Assembly: GCA_031268845.1 (NCBI GenBank)
Contig: JAIRWP010000051.1
Location: forward strand, 1-42,893
Direction: 5' to 3'
Length of the DNA: 42,893 bases
From: Lactobacillales bacterium
Lineage (GTDB): Bacteria; Bacillota; Bacilli; Lactobacillales; Streptococcaceae
Positions within the stretch are counted from its first letter, which is position 1; each line of letters begins with the position of its first letter. The notes below the pieces were generated by a model. The model worked only from the letters and a program-made list of their open reading frames with translations. It did not search any database and had not been told where the DNA came from. Of the stretch, positions 35,888 to 42,872 are shown one piece after another. The position numbers and the translations under genes were made by a program.

Positions 35888-36246
35888 TTAAACTCCTCTA
35901 TATTATCAACTTTTTTGCGATCAATCAAAATCACCACACCTGTATAAATATCTGCTAAAAATTCATAAACAACATAGCTTTCATCTTCTTTACGAATAAT
36001 TCCTCCACGACAGACTTTATAACTAATTGCAAAACGCGTTAATTTTTCTGGCTTTTCCTCAATGTAGGCAACTTCAATCGGTCCTTCTTCTAAAAAATGT
36101 TCTTTAATCATTTCTAATATTTCCTTGGTTGATAGGTGCTTTTTATCCTTATATATCGAAGTCGCAACTGCTCCTAAAGCTGCGCCTACCATTAAAGATG
36201 CTCCAATTCCAACTTTAGTCAATGATGAAAATTTTTTCTCACTCAT
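35884..36246 (-). CDS. DUF4651-like small membrane-anchored protein
   Basis: A 120-residue protein with one N-terminal glycine/alanine-rich membrane segment (about residues 12-30, GIGASLMVGAALGAVATS) and a globular domain containing TRFAISYKVCRGGIIRKEDE. It resembles the DUF4651 proteins encoded between pepA and thioredoxin in streptococci and enterococci; function unknown. It overlaps the thioredoxin gene by four bases and is divergent from pepA, with a 272-bp repeat element in between. Confidence 0.75.
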   Translation of the reverse strand: MSEKKFSSLTKVGIGASLMVGAALGAVATSIYKDKKHLSTKEILEMIKEHFLEEGPIEVAYIEEKPEKLTRFAISYKVCRGGIIRKEDESYVVYEFLADIYTGVVILIDRKKVDNIEEFK

Positions 36247-36305
36247 CTTTTTTCCTCACTCTATTCTTATGATGAACATATTTTATCATATCAAGGACTT
36301 TCTAA

Positions 36306-36577
36306 GAACCTGTTAACGATCTCTCTATTGATGAATCCCGTTATACAAGTTGTAATCAAGCAAAGCTTGAAACAACTTGTAATAACCCGACAGGTTTTTT
36401 TGAGAAATTTTTGTGCATTTTTAGGCTAAAAGCATAGCTTTTAGGTAACGGATAAAAGAAAACGAAGTTTTCTATCACCGTAAACGTAGAAATAGTGGTG
36501 CTAAATCGAGGCTTTTTGACGAAGAAAAGCAAAAAATTACCAAAAAAGTCGCAATTACGGAGATCGTTAACAGGTTC
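36306..36577. repeat. MITE-like palindromic repeat, long copy (upstream of pepA)
   Basis: 272-bp non-coding element with ends GAACCTGTTAACGATCTC and GAGATCGTTAACAGGTTC, flanked by TAA on both sides (36303-36305 and 36578-36580). Internal hairpins include ACAAGTTGTAATC...ACAACTTGT, AAAAGCATAGCTTTT and GAAAACGAAGTTTTC. It is almost identical to the reverse complement of the copy at 41809-42081. It separates the divergent DUF4651-like gene and pepA. Confidence 0.9.
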
Positions 36578-36651
36578 TAAAATAGAATTGAATACCGATC
36601 TAAGGTAAAATAAGCGATAGTTTAGAACTTGTACCAGAGAGGACTTAATAA

Positions 36652-37728
36652 ATGAACGAGAAACTATTTCAACGCATCAAAGAATTAACACAGCTGCAAG
36701 CAACCTCCGGAAATGAACAAAATGTCCGTAATTATCTGCGTAAACAAATCACACCTCTTGTTGATGAAGTTATAACAGATGGTTTAGGCGGTATTTTTGG
36801 TATACGTCATCATCAAGATTCAGATGCTCCACGTGTAATGGTTGTAGCTCATATGGACGAAGTTGGTTTTATGCTAACAAATATTAAGAAAAATGGATTA
36901 TTTAGAGTGCAACCCCTTGGTGGTTGGAATCCGATGGTCGTCCAAGCACAACGTTTTACTCTGACAACTCGTAAAGGAAATGCCATTCCTGTTATTTCTG
37001 GTTCCATTCCTCCTCATTTACTGCGCGAAGCTGATGGTAAACAAAACACTAAAGTGGAAGATATTTTATTTGATGGTGGGTTTGAATCAAAAGAAGAAGC
37101 CGAAAGTTTTGGCATTCAGCCAGGGGATACCATTGTGCCAGAAACGCAAACCATTTACACCGCAAATAAAAAAAATATTATCGCTAAAGCTTGGGATAAT
37201 CGTTACGGCTGCACAATGGTTTTAGAAGCACTGGAAACACTTAAGGACACAAGGCTAGATAATACCTTAATTGCTGGTGCTAATATTCAAGAAGAGGTTG
37301 GCCTACGCGGAGCACAAGTTTCAACAACACTACTTAAACCAGATATTTTCTTTGCTGTTGATTGCTCGGCTGCCAATGATATCAGTGGAAAAAAGGATGA
37401 ATTTGGATATTTAGGTAAAGGGACTTTAATTCGTATCTACGATCCTGGATTTATTATGCTGAAAAATATGCGCGAATTTTTATTAGATATGGCTCAAACG
37501 CACAAAATTCCCTATCAATACTATGTCTCTAAAGGCAATACTGATGCAAGTGTCGCTCATCTGAAAAATAACGGCGTCCCTTCTTCTGTTATTGGAGTTG
37601 TGGCGCGCTATATCCACTCACATCAAACACTCTTTAATATTGCTGACTTTGAAGCTGCAAGGGAGCTATTAGTACAAGTTATAAAACATCTAGATAAAAG
37701 TACTGTTAACACTATTTATGAAAGGTAA
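36652..37728 (+). CDS. pepA: Glutamyl aminopeptidase, M42 family
   Basis: Cytoplasmic metallo-aminopeptidase of the M42 family, lactococcal PepA type, which trims N-terminal Glu/Asp from peptides. Metal-site motifs are VVAHMDEVGFML, KAWDNRYGCTMVLEAL, IQEEVGLRGAQ and VDCSAAND. Length of 358 residues is normal. AGAGAGGAC lies upstream of the ATG. Divergent placement from the DUF4651-like and thioredoxin genes matches other Lactobacillales. Confidence 0.93.
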   Translation: MNEKLFQRIKELTQLQATSGNEQNVRNYLRKQITPLVDEVITDGLGGIFGIRHHQDSDAPRVMVVAHMDEVGFMLTNIKKNGLFRVQPLGGWNPMVVQAQRFTLTTRKGNAIPVISGSIPPHLLREADGKQNTKVEDILFDGGFESKEEAESFGIQPGDTIVPETQTIYTANKKNIIAKAWDNRYGCTMVLEALETLKDTRLDNTLIAGANIQEEVGLRGAQVSTTLLKPDIFFAVDCSAANDISGKKDEFGYLGKGTLIRIYDPGFIMLKNMREFLLDMAQTHKIPYQYYVSKGNTDASVAHLKNNGVPSSVIGVVARYIHSHQTLFNIADFEAARELLVQVIKHLDKSTVNTIYER

Positions 37729-37861
37729 AAATTTGATAAAAGCACTCTGATAGTAGACCTTGTATAATAAAGCAATGAAAATAATTGTATTTATAGTAAA
37801 ATCTATTATGATCCCAAATAAAATAATTTGGAGTAGTTATATAGAAAAATAAGGTGGATAA

Positions 37862-39148
37862 ATGCATAGAACATTAATCAAAGAACTAGAAAATTTTATA
37901 GATAAAGATGTGAATATCCAAGGTTGGATATATAGAATAAGAAAATTAAAAGCGATAACTTTTCTTATATTAAGAGATAGAACGGGATTAGTACAATGCG
38001 TTTTAGATAATTCTCAATATAGCGTAAAACTTACCTTAGAGTCAGTTATTTCGATTGATGGAATTGTAAAAGAAAGCAAAAATAAGTTAAATGATTATGA
38101 AATTCAAATCAATGCACTTGAATTATTAAACCCTGTCAAACAGGATCTTCCTATAGAAATTAATAAAGAAAATTTAGATGTAAGCTTAGATACGATGTTG
38201 AATAACAGAGTTCTTAGTTTAAGGCATGAAAAGATTAGTTCAATTTTTAAAGTGCAAAACATAATTGTGAACAGCACAAGAAAGTATTTATTAGACAACA
38301 ACTTCACAGAAATTTTCACCCCTAAAATTGTATCAGAGGGGGCTGAAGGAGGCAGCGAAGTATTTAAGCTGAATTATTTTGAAAAACAAGCATATCTAGC
38401 TCAAAGTCCTCAATTTTATAAGCAAATGATGGTGGGGGCCGGCTTTGAAAGAGTATTTGAAATAGGACATGCTTATCGAGCTGAGGAACATAACACCTCT
38501 AGACATTTAAATGAATATATAAGTATCGATCTTGAAGTTGGCTTTATTAAAGATGAGTATGATTTGATGAAGATAGAAGAAGGATTACTTCGATATATCT
38601 TAGAAAAATTAAAACATGAAGGAGAAGAGGATTTAAAATTATTGGACATTAAACTTCCAAAATTACCAAATGAAATGCTCAAAATGGACTTTAATGAAAT
38701 TTTAAAAATTTTAAAAGATAAATTTAATAGAGATGATTTAGATAATGATTTGGATCCAGAAGCGGAAAAACAAATTTATCAATATTGTAAAAATGAATTC
38801 GCTTCTGAATTCATCTTTATTACAAATTATCCTAGGAAAAAAAGACCGTTGTATGCTATGCCACTAGGAGAAAATGGCACAAAGAGTTTCGATTTATTAT
38901 TTAGAGGAATTGAAATAACCACAGGTGGACAAAGAATACATGATTACAATATGTTGCTTGCAAATATGGAGTATAAAGGTGTAAATTACAAAGATTATCA
39001 ATCATACGTAGATATTTTTAAATATGGAATGCCTCCTCATGGAGGACTGGCAATAGGCTTAGAAAGACTTACTACAAGATTGTTGGGCTTAGATAACATT
39101 AGAGAGGCTTCTTTGATTCCAAGAGATAGAACAAGATTAACTCCTTGA
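37862..39148 (+). CDS. aspS2: Archaeal-type aspartyl-tRNA synthetase (probably non-discriminating)
   Basis: Class IIb synthetase of 428 residues. The N-terminal OB fold has VNIQGWIYRIRKLKAITFL, motif 2 is FEIGHAYRAEEHNTSRHLNE and motif 3 is HGGLAIGLERLTTRLLGL, ending with REASLIPRDRTRLTP. These forms and the short length match archaeal/eukaryotic AspRS, not the 580-600-residue bacterial AspRS, and differ from the usual Lactobacillales AsnRS. Such enzymes in bacteria often aspartylate both tRNA-Asp and tRNA-Asn, with GatCAB amidating the second. RBS AAGGTGG. No T-box is visible upstream. It ends in front of a repeat and faces xseA, suggesting an acquired gene. Confidence 0.85.
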   Translation: MHRTLIKELENFIDKDVNIQGWIYRIRKLKAITFLILRDRTGLVQCVLDNSQYSVKLTLESVISIDGIVKESKNKLNDYEIQINALELLNPVKQDLPIEINKENLDVSLDTMLNNRVLSLRHEKISSIFKVQNIIVNSTRKYLLDNNFTEIFTPKIVSEGAEGGSEVFKLNYFEKQAYLAQSPQFYKQMMVGAGFERVFEIGHAYRAEEHNTSRHLNEYISIDLEVGFIKDEYDLMKIEEGLLRYILEKLKHEGEEDLKLLDIKLPKLPNEMLKMDFNEILKILKDKFNRDDLDNDLDPEAEKQIYQYCKNEFASEFIFITNYPRKKRPLYAMPLGENGTKSFDLLFRGIEITTGGQRIHDYNMLLANMEYKGVNYKDYQSYVDIFKYGMPPHGGLAIGLERLTTRLLGLDNIREASLIPRDRTRLTP

Positions 39149-39175
39149 TGATTGAAATGAGTATACTAATTCTTA

Positions 39176-39335
39176 GAGTCTGTTAACGATCTCGGAGCGA
39201 TGAATGATTTTGGTTATTTTTCCGTATTTTTTCGTTAAAAAGCCTCGATTTAGCACCGCTAAACCTACGTTTTTTGCCTCAAACTACGAAAAAATAGCTC
39301 AAAAATTCATTTCACTAGAGATCGTTAACAAGCTC
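39176..39335. repeat. MITE-like palindromic repeat, short copy (aspS2-xseA)
   Basis: 160-bp element with ends GAGTCTGTTAACGATCTC and GAGATCGTTAACAAGCTC, flanked by TTA on both sides (39173-39175 and 39336-39338). The interior shares TTCGTTAAAAAGCCTCGA and CTACGTTTTTTGCC with the other copies and has the hairpin TTTAG-CACC-G-CTAAA (39249-39263). It separates the convergent aspS2 and xseA, and the last codons of xseA are inside it. Confidence 0.88.
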
Positions 39336-40681
39336 TTAGAAGTTGTTTCTAAAATCTTAGCTTTTGCAGTACCATCAACATAATGAAGTAAGAGTTCTTT
39401 GTCTTTTTTTAACGCTTTAACACTTTTTATTACAGTGTGCTCAGTGTTTGTTGTATAAGCAAAACCTCTACCCATGATTTTAAGCGGATTTAATAAATCT
39501 AGTGCTTGTATAGCATTTTGAGCTTTGGTTTCTTGAACTTTTAGATAACGCACTATGCTGTTTTGCAGAGTCTCCATTTGAAAAGCTAACTTTTGTTTTG
39601 AAAGAGTTAGTTGCTTTTCCGGAGTTTTTTCTTTTAAAACAAAGTAAAGCTGCAATACTTTTTTTTGCTCTTTTTGCAAACGCTCTTTAATCACCATAAT
39701 TAAGTGCTGAGTTATTTGATCTAATTGAATCGCATTTTTTTCATATAAGCGATGCGGTTGATGGAAAACATACGATTTTTTAATGCGCGTTAAGCGCTCC
39801 TGCTTTTGTTTTAAAAGATTTAAAGTATACGCAGATAAAAATTGCCTTTTTTGCTGCAAATCAAGCAGTAAATCCGTTAGCACAGGCGTGGCTAATTCAG
39901 CAGCAGCAGTTGGTGTTGCAGCCCGCACATCAGCTGCCAAATCTGCTAACGTCGTATCCGTTTCATGACCAACGGATGAAATAATTGGTGTTTTGGCTTC
40001 AAAAATTGCCCGCACAACACTTTCTTCATTGAAACTCCATAAATCCTCAATTAAGCCCCCGCCACGGCCAATAATCATGGTGTCAAAATTGCCTAACTCC
40101 TCAACCCGTTTAATATTAGCTACAATTGAAAGAGCAGATTCTTGTCCTTGCACAATTGTTGGGAATAAAATAATTTGGGTGCTCGGATAACGCCTGCGTA
40201 CAGTCGTAATAATATCGCGAATAACGGCACCACTAGAACTGGTTAAGACAGCAATCCGCTTGGGAAAACGTGGAATGGCCTGTTTATATTCTGACTTAAA
40301 CAAACCTTCTGCGCTTAACTTTTCTTGCAGTTGACGAAAAGCTTCATAAAGGGCGCCTTTACCATCTGGCTCCATATGTTCAATAATGATCGAATAGCTG
40401 CCACTAGGCTCATAAACGCTAACGCGTCCAATAGCTAAAACCTTCATCCCTTCTTCCGGTTGAAATTTTAACTTCGCAAAAACTCCCGCCCACATTGTTG
40501 CACCAATAACAGCTTTTTCATCTTTTAAACTAAAATACTGATGCTTGGGACGCAAACGAAAATTAGAAATTTCACCCGTTAAAAAAACGCGATCCAAATA
40601 AGGATCTTTATCGAATTTGGTTTTAATATATTTTGTCAACGCACTAACGGTTAAATATTTTTGCCTAGTCAAGAAATTCAC
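39299..40681 (-). CDS. xseA: Exodeoxyribonuclease VII large subunit, C-terminus altered by repeat
   Basis: Large subunit of the single-strand-specific exonuclease VII. The N-terminal OB fold (about residues 1-105) has FLTGEISNFRLRPKHQYFSLKD, the catalytic domain contains VLTSSSGAVIRDI, GRGGGLIEDLWSFNEE, VVRAIFEAKTPIISSVGHETD and DLAADVRAATPTAAAEL, followed by a long coiled coil. The last 13 or so residues (KSLLTISSEMNF) and the stop codon are encoded by the right end of the 160-bp repeat, so the natural C-terminus was replaced. Length is 460 residues. xseB and ispA, normally next, are missing here. Confidence 0.93.
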   Translation of the reverse strand: MNFLTRQKYLTVSALTKYIKTKFDKDPYLDRVFLTGEISNFRLRPKHQYFSLKDEKAVIGATMWAGVFAKLKFQPEEGMKVLAIGRVSVYEPSGSYSIIIEHMEPDGKGALYEAFRQLQEKLSAEGLFKSEYKQAIPRFPKRIAVLTSSSGAVIRDIITTVRRRYPSTQIILFPTIVQGQESALSIVANIKRVEELGNFDTMIIGRGGGLIEDLWSFNEESVVRAIFEAKTPIISSVGHETDTTLADLAADVRAATPTAAAELATPVLTDLLLDLQQKRQFLSAYTLNLLKQKQERLTRIKKSYVFHQPHRLYEKNAIQLDQITQHLIMVIKERLQKEQKKVLQLYFVLKEKTPEKQLTLSKQKLAFQMETLQNSIVRYLKVQETKAQNAIQALDLLNPLKIMGRGFAYTTNTEHTVIKSVKALKKDKELLLHYVDGTAKAKILETTSKSLLTISSEMNF

Positions 40682-40719
40682 CTATTCTTAAAATTTATAA
40701 AAAAACAATGCTGAAGAAA

Positions 40720-40767
40720 TGATTATTGGTACAAATTTTGCCATCATGGAGATAAGTTAACAGATTC
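40720..40767. repeat. Half copy of the MITE-like repeat
   Basis: Only the right end is present: GGAGAT-AAGTTAACAGATTC, followed by TAA (40768-40770). On the opposite strand the reading continues CCATGATGGC...AAATTTGTACC..., which resembles the left arm of the copy at 5039. The rest of the element is missing, so this looks like a deletion remnant between xseA and the ATPase stump. Confidence 0.6.
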
Positions 40768-40876
40768 TAAGCATCGTTATTTTTCCAACTTGGCGCGCTC
40801 CAGTGACCAATATCACTTTAAAAAAGCTATTCATTTTTAAAAATTTTCGTTTTAAATCACGTCTAATATATGTCAT
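40757..40876 (-). pseudogene. AAA-type ATPase (DUF4143-type) N-terminal stump
   Basis: A frame starting ATG at 40876 behind AGGTG encodes MTYIRRDLKRKFLKMNSFFK and then VILVTGARQVGKITML, which is the N-terminus and Walker A region of the archaeal-type ATPases carrying a C-terminal DUF4143. The frame runs into the end of the repeat and stops after 39 codons (RIC and TAA). The Walker Thr is changed to Ile (GKI for GKT). It is a truncated remnant in the folD-xseA gap. Confidence 0.65.
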
Positions 40877-40941
40877 TAATATCACCTAATTTATGATAAA
40901 GTAAAACGCACTTTATCTTATCATAAGTTTCAGATGCGTTA

Positions 40942-41787
40942 TTACCTCTTTTGCTCTGCAGCAATTACAGTTTGCTCCATTAACATAGCACGGGTCATCG
41001 GTCCTACCCCACCTGGAATGCGAGTGATGAAACTTGCGACTTGAGCCACTTCTTCTGTTTTCACATCTCCGACAAACTTGCCATTTTCTAAACGATTCAT
41101 CCCGACATCAATGACAACCGCTCCTTCTTTAATAAAATCTTTTGTCACAAAATGAGCACGTCCAATCGCTACAACCAAAATATCAGCTCGCTTAGCAATT
41201 GCTGGTAAATTCTGTGTTCTTGAATGTGCCACCGTGACAGTAGCATTAGCCATCGTTAAAAGAGTAGCCACCGGCTTGCCAACAATATTAGAACGACCAA
41301 TCACCACCGCTTCTTTTCCTGCTAGATCAATCTTATACTCTTCAAACATGCGCATAATCCCAAAAGGTGTACAAGGAATCATCAATGGATCTCCCATAAA
41401 TAAACGCCCCATATTAACCGGATGAAAACCATCGACATCTTTTTGAGGATCAATGGCTAGTGTTATTACCTCTTCATCAATATGTTTAGGCAAAGGCAGT
41501 TGCACCAATAATCCATGAATTTTTTCATCTTTGTTATAAGACTCAACTTTTTTTAATAGCTCAGTTTGGGAGATGCTTACGGGAACACGATCAATAATAA
41601 AATAAAATCCTAAAGATTTTGCATCTTGTTCTTTACCGCGAACATAGATTTGACTGGCTGGATTTTCTCCTACTAAAATCACTGCCAAACCAGGTATTAT
41701 CTTTTTAGCTTTTAAATCCTCAATTCGTTGTTTAAGTGCTTCTTTTGTCTTTGTAGCTAAAGCTTTACCGTCAATTATTGTAGTCAA
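40942..41787 (-). CDS. folD: Bifunctional methylenetetrahydrofolate dehydrogenase/cyclohydrolase FolD
   Basis: Interconverts methylene-, methenyl- and formyl-tetrahydrofolate. Visible motifs are [17 protein letters not shown] (with the catalytic Lys), [30 protein letters not shown] and [16 protein letters not shown]. The start is TTG at 41787 ([12 protein letters not shown]), set by AAAGGAAC eight bases upstream, giving 281 residues, the usual size. The frame stays open upstream into the repeat element, but that part does not belong to the family. The element ends only 22 bp before the start, so it probably carries or replaced the promoter. xseA follows after a 260-bp gap. Confidence 0.93.
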   Translation of the reverse strand: MTTIIDGKALATKTKEALKQRIEDLKAKKIIPGLAVILVGENPASQIYVRGKEQDAKSLGFYFIIDRVPVSISQTELLKKVESYNKDEKIHGLLVQLPLPKHIDEEVITLAIDPQKDVDGFHPVNMGRLFMGDPLMIPCTPFGIMRMFEEYKIDLAGKEAVVIGRSNIVGKPVATLLTMANATVTVAHSRTQNLPAIAKRADILVVAIGRAHFVTKDFIKEGAVVIDVGMNRLENGKFVGDVKTEEVAQVASFITRIPGGVGPMTRAMLMEQTVIAAEQKR

Positions 41788-41808
41788 TTTTTTGTTCCTT
41801 TCTTTTAA

Positions 41809-42081
41809 TAGCTTGTTAACGATCTCCATAATTGCGCCTTTTTTGGTAATTTTTGTGCCTTTTGTCGTCAAAAAGCCTCGAAATAGCACCACTATTTCTA
41901 CGTTTACGGTGATAGAAAACTTCGTTTTCTTTTATCCGTTACCTAAAAGCTATGCTTTTAGCCTAAAAATGCACAAAAATTTCTCAAAAAGACCTGTCGG
42001 ATTATTACAAGTTGTTTCAAGCTTTGCTTGATTACAACTTGTATAACGGGATTCATCAATAGAGAGATCGTTAACAAGCTC
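41809..42081. repeat. MITE-like palindromic repeat, long copy (folD-relE)
   Basis: 273-bp element, nearly identical to the reverse complement of 36306-36577. The right end is GAGATCGTTAACAAGCTC, the left TAGCTTGTTAACGATCTC, and TAA flanks both sides (41806-41808 and 42082-42084). It has the perfect internal hairpin GAAATAG-CACCA-CTATTTC (41880-41898) and the same secondary hairpins as the other long copy. It lies between the relE stop and the folD ribosome site. Confidence 0.9.
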
Positions 42082-42095
42082 TAAGAAATTTTAAA

Positions 42096-42362
42096 TTAAT
42101 AAATATCTTTTCTGTGTCTAATCGCAATCACTAAAATAATGAGAGTTTCATCTTGAATGTCAGCAATTAAACGGTAAATACCAATACGATATCTCCATTT
42201 ATGTGAATAATTACCTGATAGACCTTTTCCGTGAAGTCTAGGATTATCAGTATTTTCTAAATGTTTGTTTAACCATTTTAGGATAAGCGTTGCCTGATAC
42301 TTATCCATTTTTTCAAGTGCTTTCTTTGCACTTTCTTTTAATTTAACTTTGTATCGTTTCAT
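42096..42362 (-). CDS. relE: RelE/ParE-family toxin
   Basis: An 88-residue toxin of the RelE superfamily with the pattern KLKESAKKALEKMDK, RLHGKGLSGNYSHKWRYRIGIYRLI and IRHRKDIY. The Arg/Lys-rich segment and final Tyr fit the ribosome-dependent mRNA interferase site of RelE-type enzymes. It overlaps the antitoxin gene by four bases (ATGA) and is followed by a repeat element 14 bp after its stop. Confidence 0.9.
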   Translation of the reverse strand: MKRYKVKLKESAKKALEKMDKYQATLILKWLNKHLENTDNPRLHGKGLSGNYSHKWRYRIGIYRLIADIQDETLIILVIAIRHRKDIY

Positions 42363-42571
42363 AACTTAATGCCTAGATCATTAGCAACATCATTTATGTC
42401 ATACGACTTTTCATCACGTTTTTTTGCCTCTTGATACAATTTCAGATCATATTCATCTTCTATTTTTTCCATTACTGCTTGTTTTAATAATGAAGAAACA
42501 GATAATCCTTGAAAAGAAGCGAATTTTTTAATTAATTCCTCTTCTTCTTTGGTTGTTCTGACAGATAGCAT
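42359..42571 (-). CDS. relB: RelB-like ribbon-helix-helix antitoxin
   Basis: A 70-residue antitoxin with an N-terminal ribbon-helix-helix (LSVRTTKEEEELIKKFASFQG, then LSVSSLLKQAV) and an acidic C-terminal tail expected to wrap the toxin. The start at 42571 is chosen because AAAGGAG is nine bases upstream; the ATG three codons earlier directly abuts that site and is unlikely. It is the first gene of the pair and should repress its own promoter. Confidence 0.88.
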   Translation of the reverse strand: MLSVRTTKEEEELIKKFASFQGLSVSSLLKQAVMEKIEDEYDLKLYQEAKKRDEKSYDINDVANDLGIKL

Positions 42572-42595
42572 TGCCTTCATCTCCTTTATATGACA

Positions 42596-42624
42596 ATTGT
42601 ATGATTTGAAATTGGCATTGTCAA
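42596..42624 (-). promoter_or_regulatory. Promoter of the relBE-type pair
   Basis: Consensus TTGACA (42619-42624) and TACAAT (42596-42601) with a 17-bp spacer on the minus strand, 25 bp before the antitoxin start. An overlapping inverted repeat-like arrangement (GACAATTGTATG and CATTGTC) could be the antitoxin operator. Confidence 0.75.
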
Positions 42625-42752
42625 TTTGCTAATTTATAGATTTATAAATTATGTCACTGAAAAGTAAAAATGTCCCAAAAACTTTTAATACCTCATTTTT
42701 CACCTCCTTGCTAATGAGTGTTCGTGTGATAATTGCAATTAGCAATGTGGAG

Positions 42753-42872
42753 CCTTATTCTCCGGACCTCAACCCCATTGAACATCTTTGGGCAAATATG
42801 AAAAAATGGCTTAAAAAACATAGCTGTGAATTTGAAGAAATCAGTAAAGCAATCTTAAATTTTTTAGTTTGA
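42753..42872 (+). pseudogene. IS630-type transposase, C-terminal fragment
   Basis: Encodes PYSPDLNPIEHLWANMKKWLK, the conserved block around the catalytic acid of IS630-type DDE transposases, then 19 residues to a TGA stop. No DDE domain precedes it: the upstream codons (from 42651) do not resemble a transposase. So this is a 40-residue remnant, followed by TTGATTGACTATA, which may be the element end. It is related to but different from the fragment at the start of the window. Confidence 0.7.

Noticed and set aside
36306-36577. A CRISPR-like array suggested by clustered short palindromes in the long repeats.
   Set aside because: The palindromes are different hairpins within one element bounded by inverted repeats, with no regularly spaced direct repeats or unique spacers. 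No CRISPR array or cas gene is present in the window.
37729-37861. A T-box or other riboswitch upstream of the aspartyl-tRNA synthetase gene.
   Set aside because: No T-box sequence, specifier loop or terminator/antiterminator pair is visible in the 133-bp gap, and no promoter pair has convincing spacing.
41788-41892. The folD reading frame stays open for 35 more codons into the repeat element, suggesting a fusion protein.
   Set aside because: No ribosome site supports an upstream start, the residues do not resemble FolD, and TTG at 41787 has a good site and the normal N-terminus.
42651-42752. The start of a small gene leading into the transposase fragment near the window end.
   Set aside because: The codons before PYSPD do not resemble a transposase or any family I know, so only the part from 42753 is annotated.
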